From NCBI RefSeq assembly GCF_964275005.1, contig NC_092686.1:13922431-13986430 (forward strand): DNA of 64,000 bases, read 5' to 3'. Under the pieces are notes generated by a model. That model made no database searches, was not told the DNA's origin, and was given only the letters and a program-made list of their open reading frames with translations. Position 1 is the first letter of the stretch. Each line of letters begins with the position of its first letter. Positions 58,848-64,000 of the stretch are shown here, piece by piece. A program made the translations under genes and the position numbers. The stretch is from Diadema setosum. Taxonomy: Eukaryota; Echinodermata; Echinoidea; Diadematoida; Diadematidae.

Positions 58848-59035
58848 TGTCACGACTCAACCCAATCACCACTTCATGACAATCAAAATGTTCCGCTCCA
58901 TTCCAGGCAGATCGCACCCAAACCATTACAACAATGTTGCAAAAGACCACGATTGGGAAGCCATGTCTTGATCTGAGAGCGATAACTTGCTGCGGACCTC
59001 TTTATTGGTATTAGCCTTGTTCAAGGCGCATCACA
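58848..59035 (-). repeat. 5' LTR of the Gmr1-like element (188 bp)
   Basis: Matches 14,048-14,235 except for three bases; followed on the plus strand by the target duplication ATAC (59,036-59,039). Confidence 0.92.
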
Positions 59036-59039
59036 ATAC

Positions 59040-60247
59040 TAAGGGCAACCAGTGTCATATAACATGTTGCTTTGGTGACAAAGGGAGCTATTGAAAGACG
59101 AATAGAGTCAAAATGAAAATAAAAGGGAGCATGATGAGCCTGTGTTATTAGCAAATGACATGTTTTGCTACTATTGAGCCAAACATAATCTCTAGCCACA
59201 AGCATGAACTGAATATTACTCTGATTCATTTCCGAACGTCAGAGGAAACATTCGACATTTATTTTAGCATCTTCCGGAGCTGAATGTTATTGCTATTTAT
59301 TTTCGAACATAAAAGCAAACATCAGACATTTATTTTATCATCATACGGAGTTGAATATTATTATTATTCATTTCCGAACGTCAAAGCAAACATTCGACAT
59401 TCATTTCAGCATCTTCCGGAGCCGAATGTTATCCTTATTCATTTCCGAATGCAAAATCAGTATTATCTGACATTATATCTAAGCACCGTACGGAGCTGAC
59501 TCTATTTTGCCAACCTTTCTAACAATGAAAAAGCACTCGACTGGCCTCTGAGAAAAAAGAAAGGTATAACAATGGTAATACTGCCCTATTAGCGTGCTTA
59601 TGTTAGTAACAAGTAGGGAATCTTGTACTTTTTATCCAAAAAAAAACAACAACAAATTGATTGGATTTACGTTATTTCAATTGCTAATGAATAGCTTCAG
59701 CAGAGGAGGTCTTTATGTGTTAAACTTATGAAAAAGATGGATTTTTTTGACCAATAATATATAAAAAAACATAAAGACAGTCAAAGATTTTTATGTTTAT
59801 TTTTGTTTGAAGAATTATGATCATGAAACTGTAACGCGGTCATTAGAATAAGCTATAGGCAGTCAACAGACTTTCAGTACATAGTCCTTTCATATTTTCC
59901 TTTTGGGAGAATTGTCAGTGCTGTTTGTATGAGTAGTTTGGAATTTCAACCACGTTCTCGGTTGACGAAACATAAAAGCACCATATCTGTTTTGCAGAGG
60001 ACCACCCCATTCTCCTTTGTTGTCAGACATTATCAAACTATTTCACTAGGAGGAAAATAAAAGGATCATCATTGTCTGGGCTTACAAAAGGTGCACGGAT
60101 AGCAAATTTTCAATAGAAGTATCTAGTAGATCACCAGGTATATGAAACCGAGAGCTACTAAGAAGGGTCCAGAGTCTACCGTTGCAGATAGCAGAAGACA
60201 CTTGCCTGAAAAAAAAAAAGTTTCTGATCTATCACTCGCCGAGAAAA
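59040..60247 (+). other. Intergenic and promoter region of gene 2
   Basis: Host DNA after the retrotransposon. It includes a 72-bp minisatellite (59,228-59,514). GGTATATGAAAC near 60,138 is a weak TATA-like site about 110 bp before the ATG. No other gene seen. Confidence 0.4.
59228..59514 (+). repeat. 72-bp minisatellite, four copies
   Basis: TTCCGAACG or a close variant starts at 59,228, 59,300, 59,372 and 59,443. Each unit has AAACATTCGACATTTATTTT and TTCCGGAGCTGAATGTTAT; copies are about 80-90% alike by eye. Confidence 0.85.
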
Positions 60248-62600
60248 ATGAAGAACTTTCGGATTGCGTACCTAGTCCTTCTGGTTGTCGGATCTCTGCT
60301 CGTGAAGGAAAGCTGTAGGTAGAATGGATTTATTTATTTCTAAAATCGATGTATCATTTCATAGATCGTTGTATGTGGTAATAATACCGTCAAAATAATC
60401 AGTGTAAAATTTCAAGTATGCTTGTCAATGCAATCTTACGACACATACATTTTAATCTCCAACTGTAAATAGAAAACACACACACACACACACTTTTGAG
60501 GTGAATTGTGTCATTGCATATTTTCATAACATTGTATAAATAGTTTAAAGCGCTGTGTACTTAAACATCATTAAAGGGATGGTATAGTAGGCCTATTGGT
60601 GGAGATGAGAATTGGACTTTTTGTGAGATACCAAGAAAGCACTTATGATTTATGAAATAGTACAGAGCATACCATTTTAAGAGGAATTCAAAGTTCATTT
60701 GATTAAAATCGGATTTGGAATGACTGAAACATACAAAAACAAAGTAAACTAAAGCAATCATAATAAAGTGTGGGCCCACACTTTGTAAGACGTGTGCTTT
60801 TTTGGATATCTCAGCCATTTTAAAACCAATTTTCATCAACTAAATGTTGAATTCCTCATAGAGTTACATGCTCTTTCATATTTCATAAGAGGTTTCTCAT
60901 TATCTCACCCCAAAGAAAAGTTAGATTCTAAACCTGAAATTAGGTCTCAACCAAAACTTTTAGGCACTGATTTGATTAGTTGATTCTTTATTGTAGATTT
61001 TTTGAAGCTATTTTTTATGTCATCTTTTGAAGTTTGTAAAGTGTTTCTGTAATAATTGGGTTGTTACGTGGAAATTTTTCCTGTCTTAGTTCTGCCCGCT
61101 CGTAACTTATATGATTCACCACTCCTCCATTTTAGCTCAGGGAATCACGACTTCGGAGAATTCTGTGAAATGTCCATTACATTCACTCCTATTCTGAAAT
61201 TTTTGTTCTCCTCCTTTTCAACAGATGCACAAGTTGGTGGAGATGCAGGTAAGTTAGTGTTATCAATTTTCATAGTGTATTCTTTATACATAGCAACTTC
61301 ACAAACTGACTATCTAACGTTACCCTCTGATAAAGCTCAGTGACGGATCTAGAGTGGATCACACCAGGCGTGCACTTCTTTTCTTTTCTTTTTTTGGAAC
61401 CACAAAAGAAATTTTAAAAAAATGGGGCGCGTGCACCCCTTTAATGTTGTAAAGGCGCCTCCCTTTTACGGAATTCATGGATCAGCTTCTGAAGGTTGTT
61501 ACTAAATGTTTTTGGCTGCGCACAAATTCCTTTACTTTTAAGGTCTTATTTTTTTTTCTTTTTTATTCAGATGGACTTCGACAATCTTCAAGTTAGACAC
61601 ATACCAAGCGGAACGCGTATACAAGGACAACATGCCTGAAACTCGGACCATAGACTGTTTTCTTGTTGTTATTCTTATGTGGATGAATGCTTTTAAAATG
61701 GAGCACTTACTATTTACAAACGTACTGAACTTAAGGGCTGTTCATCCAAACACCAATGTAGGTCTATTTAATTGTGGGATGCTGTCGCCGCTGCGGCAAT
61801 ACAGGTTGTATAATACACTTGACAAAGTTCGATCTTGCGAAGTCCATTTAAAGGCATAATTTGCAGAAGAAACAATTAAACAATTAGTTAGCTTTAGTGC
61901 TTCAAAATAGTTCTAAAGTATGAGCTCGGGATAAAGACAACCAATGTGAAAAAAAAAATGAATCAGTGTAACTAAACTTAAGTATTGTTAATTTAACAAA
62001 ATATGAACATTAGCTATATCATGGAAATAGTTCTGGACTGCCTATCTAAAGTTGTGATTTACTGAGAAAATAATAATATCACCTTTTATTTAGGGTTTTA
62101 TTGTGAAAATTTTACATGGTAGGATGTTTTGCGATGCAACTGACCTAAACATATGCATCGAATGTGATATCTCTAACATTTTATAAATCACCGATTCCAA
62201 TGCTTAACAGGACCTTAAAATTAATGAAGAGTGCAAAAGTCCAGTTTGCTGTTTATTTATGTTTACATAGTAAAGCATTCGTATGATTTCCGGCATATAC
62301 GTACTTCAGTAAATTCATTGACCAGTTTCTTTCTCTTCCCTTCCTTCTGGTCAGCTTTCAATGATTGACCCCATAAACTTGGTACTGTATAGACGCATGC
62401 ATTCTGTTGGAAAATTGTGCTTGGTAAGGGATTTAATGAAATTCGCTAGATCGCCTTGTAGGGGTATTTATGAAGACTGATGTTTGCTCTACTGATGCTT
62501 GTACGAATACTTCATCAAATGTTTGTATCAACTCGTTTTTTCCAGAAATCTGATATGAATTATCTTAATGGACTACACAATATTACAATAGACTTTGAGG

Positions 62601-62638
<38 letters not shown>

Positions 62639-63746
62639 ATATATATAATATATTGTCTTTAGGTTTTGCATAGAAAGAAAATAATCGAGTTTCATTCACT
62701 ACTTCAATTGGCTTGTCAAAAAGTATCCAATGATGAGTTTACATCTCAATTATCTTAAACGAAGACCGAACAGTTCGTGTATGTGAGTTTTTAGTAAACA
62801 GGTCTTTGCGAACGACACTATTCTTATAATATGACGTGACTTTATTCAGTGCCATGAAATAGTTAATATCATTTTCATTAATTAATTCTCTGCTGTAGGT
62901 GGACATCATGGAGGTATTCAACGGCAGTGGGGCATTCCTGGTGTTATTATTATAATCATTCAATATATCTATACATACGTGTTGGCAGGTTGTTATACAT
63001 TTTCTACTCAGGAGCGGATCCACGAATTCCGTAAAGGAAAGGCGCCTTTACAAAATCAAAGGGGGCGCACGCCCCCCCCCCCCTTCTAGATCCGCCACTG
63101 CTACTTGTCAATTTCCTATTGGAAGAACTTAAACACAATTTCCATTAATGGGGGGGGGGGGGCGTTTCCCTTATCTCTATACACATTCTTGGGAGTTTCG
63201 TTATTGCGATGTTAAATGTTAACCCGTTAAAGGTTTTAGTCCCGAATATACTCGGGCAAGTAGGAAAAGCGTGTTGTAGGAAAATCAGCCCGTCTTTAGT
63301 GGGTTTAAGAAATATGCTCTTCATACATCAATCAGAAAATCAGAGTATATGGAATTTCATGTATAACATCCCGCCACCGCCGTCATGATTTGTCACCTAC
63401 TGGTCAACTAGTGCAATGACTATTGTAGAGCATGTTATTATTAACATTACAGTGATAACAATTAAACACTAAAGCTGGAGATGACAAATAGTCCTGCATA
63501 ACTTTACTTTCAAAAACGGTGGCAGATTCATCGCTATAAAAGAGAGGAAGGAAATAAATTGTATGTTAGGTTGTATAATGTAATTAACAGCTATGTGCTG
63601 CACAATTTTAGGTAGTGTTTTGCTGCATTTGTATACATCCACCATGCTACTCTTACTTTTGATTATTTCATTAATCAAATTTCACCCATTTTCTTATCTA
63701 GGTGCTCCCCGGGGTATTCTACGGCAGTTGGAATCTTATGAAGGCG
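60248..63746 (+). CDS. Small secreted-peptide gene 2, first four candidate exons (3' end outside window)
   Basis: Exon 1 (60,248-60,314): ATG after GAGAAAA, encoding MKNFRIAYLVLLVVGSLLVK then ES, a textbook signal peptide, ending in phase 1 at CT|GTAGGT. Exon 2 (61,225-61,248): CTTTTCAACAG acceptor, 24 bp encoding AQVGGDA, donor GTAAGT. Exon 3 (61,571-61,591): T-rich acceptor, 21 bp encoding DGLRQSS, weak donor GTTAGA. Exon 4 (63,702-63,746): TTATCTAG acceptor, 45 bp encoding APRGILRQLESYEG, donor GTAGGT. All internal exons are multiples of three with phase-1 ends. Exon 4 and its donor resemble 2,891-2,929 of gene 1. The product would be a small secreted peptide precursor; family not recognised. 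Exons 1 and 4 are the most secure. Confidence 0.55.
60580..60970. repeat. Fold-back repeat in intron 1 of gene 2
   Basis: Two arms of roughly 180 bp are inverted copies (for example GAGGAATTCAA, TATTTCATAA and GAGATA-type blocks). They meet at the perfect 20-bp palindrome AAAGTGTGGGCCCACACTTT (60,765-60,784). The open frames on both strands are mirror products of the arms. Confidence 0.8.
61338..61491. mobile_element. hAT-like MITE in intron 2 of gene 2
   Basis: Starts CAGTGACGGATCTAGAG and ends, reverse complemented, CAGAAGCTGATCCATG. Inside it has GGCGCGTGCACCCC and GTAAAGGCGCCTCCCTTTTA, shared in opposite orientation with 63,009-63,100. Target duplication not clear. Confidence 0.6.
61592..63008 (+). 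other. Intron 3 of gene 2, no other gene recognised
   Basis: AT-rich intron sequence with a (TA)n microsatellite at about 62,604-62,636. Short frames (61,632-61,859; 63,023-62,739 minus) show no domain features. Confidence 0.4.
63009..63100. mobile_element. Short hAT-like MITE, same family as 61,338
   Basis: CAGGAGCGGATCCACG ... ATCCGCCACTG with CTACT next to both ends. The internal GAATTCCGTAAAGGAAAGG is the inverse of the partner at 61,338-61,491. Contains GGCGCACGCCCCC. Confidence 0.65.
63221..63512. repeat. Palindrome-bearing repeat and the 145-bp segment shared with gene 1
   Basis: 63,221-63,306 has AACCCGTTAA and CCCGAATATACTCGGG, related to 46,183-46,262. From 63,365 to 63,512 the sequence aligns with 13,668-13,815. 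Confidence 0.65.
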
Positions 63747-64000
63747 GTAGGTGATAATTATCATTTCATGTTCCTATAAATGAACACATGTTGACAGGGG
63801 TTTTAAAACTTGACTGGTGACTAACATTGTTACTTGAAGTACTTTTCCACAATTTCGAGATATTGTAAGCGCCCACAATATCTCTACTCAGTCTGTTCGG
63901 ATTTTTGCATTTGAAGCTTTTCAGACTAGTTACATCAATCAGAAAATCTGCTACTAAGTTTCTAAAATACCGATATTTGTTCCACCTATTCAACGCTTAT
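63747..64000 (+). other. Start of intron 4 of gene 2
   Basis: Begins GTAGGTGATAATTATCATTTCATG, resembling the first bases of the intron after 2,929. No exon recognised before the window ends; the minus frame 63,993-63,766 has no support. Confidence 0.4.

Larger units (their letters stand above)
14048..59035 (-). mobile_element. Gmr1-like Ty3/gypsy retrotransposon, dead, split by nested transposons
   Basis: Two 188-bp direct repeats (14,048-14,235; 58,848-59,035) with TG...CA ends differ at three bases and are flanked by the same 4 bp, ATAC (14,044-14,047 and 59,036-59,039). On the minus strand the order is LTR, primer site, long leader, gag, protease, integrase, RT, RNase H, 3' UTR (interrupted), polypurine tract, LTR. 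Integrase before RT is the Gmr1 hallmark. About 37 kb of nested DNA transposons (14,887-52,261) opens its 3' UTR; without them it is about 7.6 kb. The 98.4% LTR identity means the whole nest formed after a fairly recent insertion, if the nested copies were not introduced by later exchange. Confidence 0.9.

Overview
The window looks like nuclear DNA of a marine deuterostome invertebrate, most likely an echinoderm. It is AT-rich, intron-rich and crowded with transposons. It also carries a Gmr1-like Ty3/gypsy element (integrase upstream of reverse transcriptase), a group described mainly from deuterostomes. The species is an inference; no rRNA, tRNA or conserved housekeeping gene was found.

Layout. 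(1) 1-2,890: host intergenic or intron DNA with a dead CR1/L2-like non-LTR fragment on the minus strand. (2) 2,891-13,847: 3' part of a small host gene (short exon 2,891-2,929, terminal exon 13,514-13,623, poly(A) signal 13,842). Its last intron holds a nearly intact 10-kb Ty3/gypsy element (2,978-12,957) with 2.06-kb LTRs differing at about seven positions. (3) 14,048-59,035: a second Ty3/gypsy element (Gmr1-like, minus strand, 188-bp LTRs, TSD ATAC) opened by a Russian-doll series of DNA transposons. These are a pogo/Tigger-like element (14,887-52,261), a hAT-like span (16,427-51,739, perfect 8-bp TSD ATCCTGTC), an element with AACCATGGTT-rich subterminal arrays (20,944-42,432), a TA-flanked element (22,012-33,317), and a CAGGGCTCGACCTTA-ended element (22,975-26,715). 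(4) 59,040-64,000: first exons of a second small secreted-peptide gene (signal-peptide exon 60,248-60,314; candidate exons 61,225-61,248, 61,571-61,591, 63,702-63,746), whose fourth exon resembles that of the upstream gene. The two appear to be tandem paralogues with the transposon nest in the spacer between them.

How it fits together. The only convincing host genes are these two small secreted-peptide genes, built from tiny symmetrical phase-1 exons. Inside the nest are candidate spliced genes I cannot name: a five-exon phase-consistent model on the minus strand (32,825-29,561), a first exon at 36,347-36,183 (minus), and a terminal exon plus poly(A) signal at 39,345-39,836 (plus). They may be transposon genes or captured cargo. 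The first retrotransposon has one frame change between RNase H and integrase and is otherwise open. The Gmr1-like copy is dead (three frame changes and an 8-residue gap in the integrase active site).
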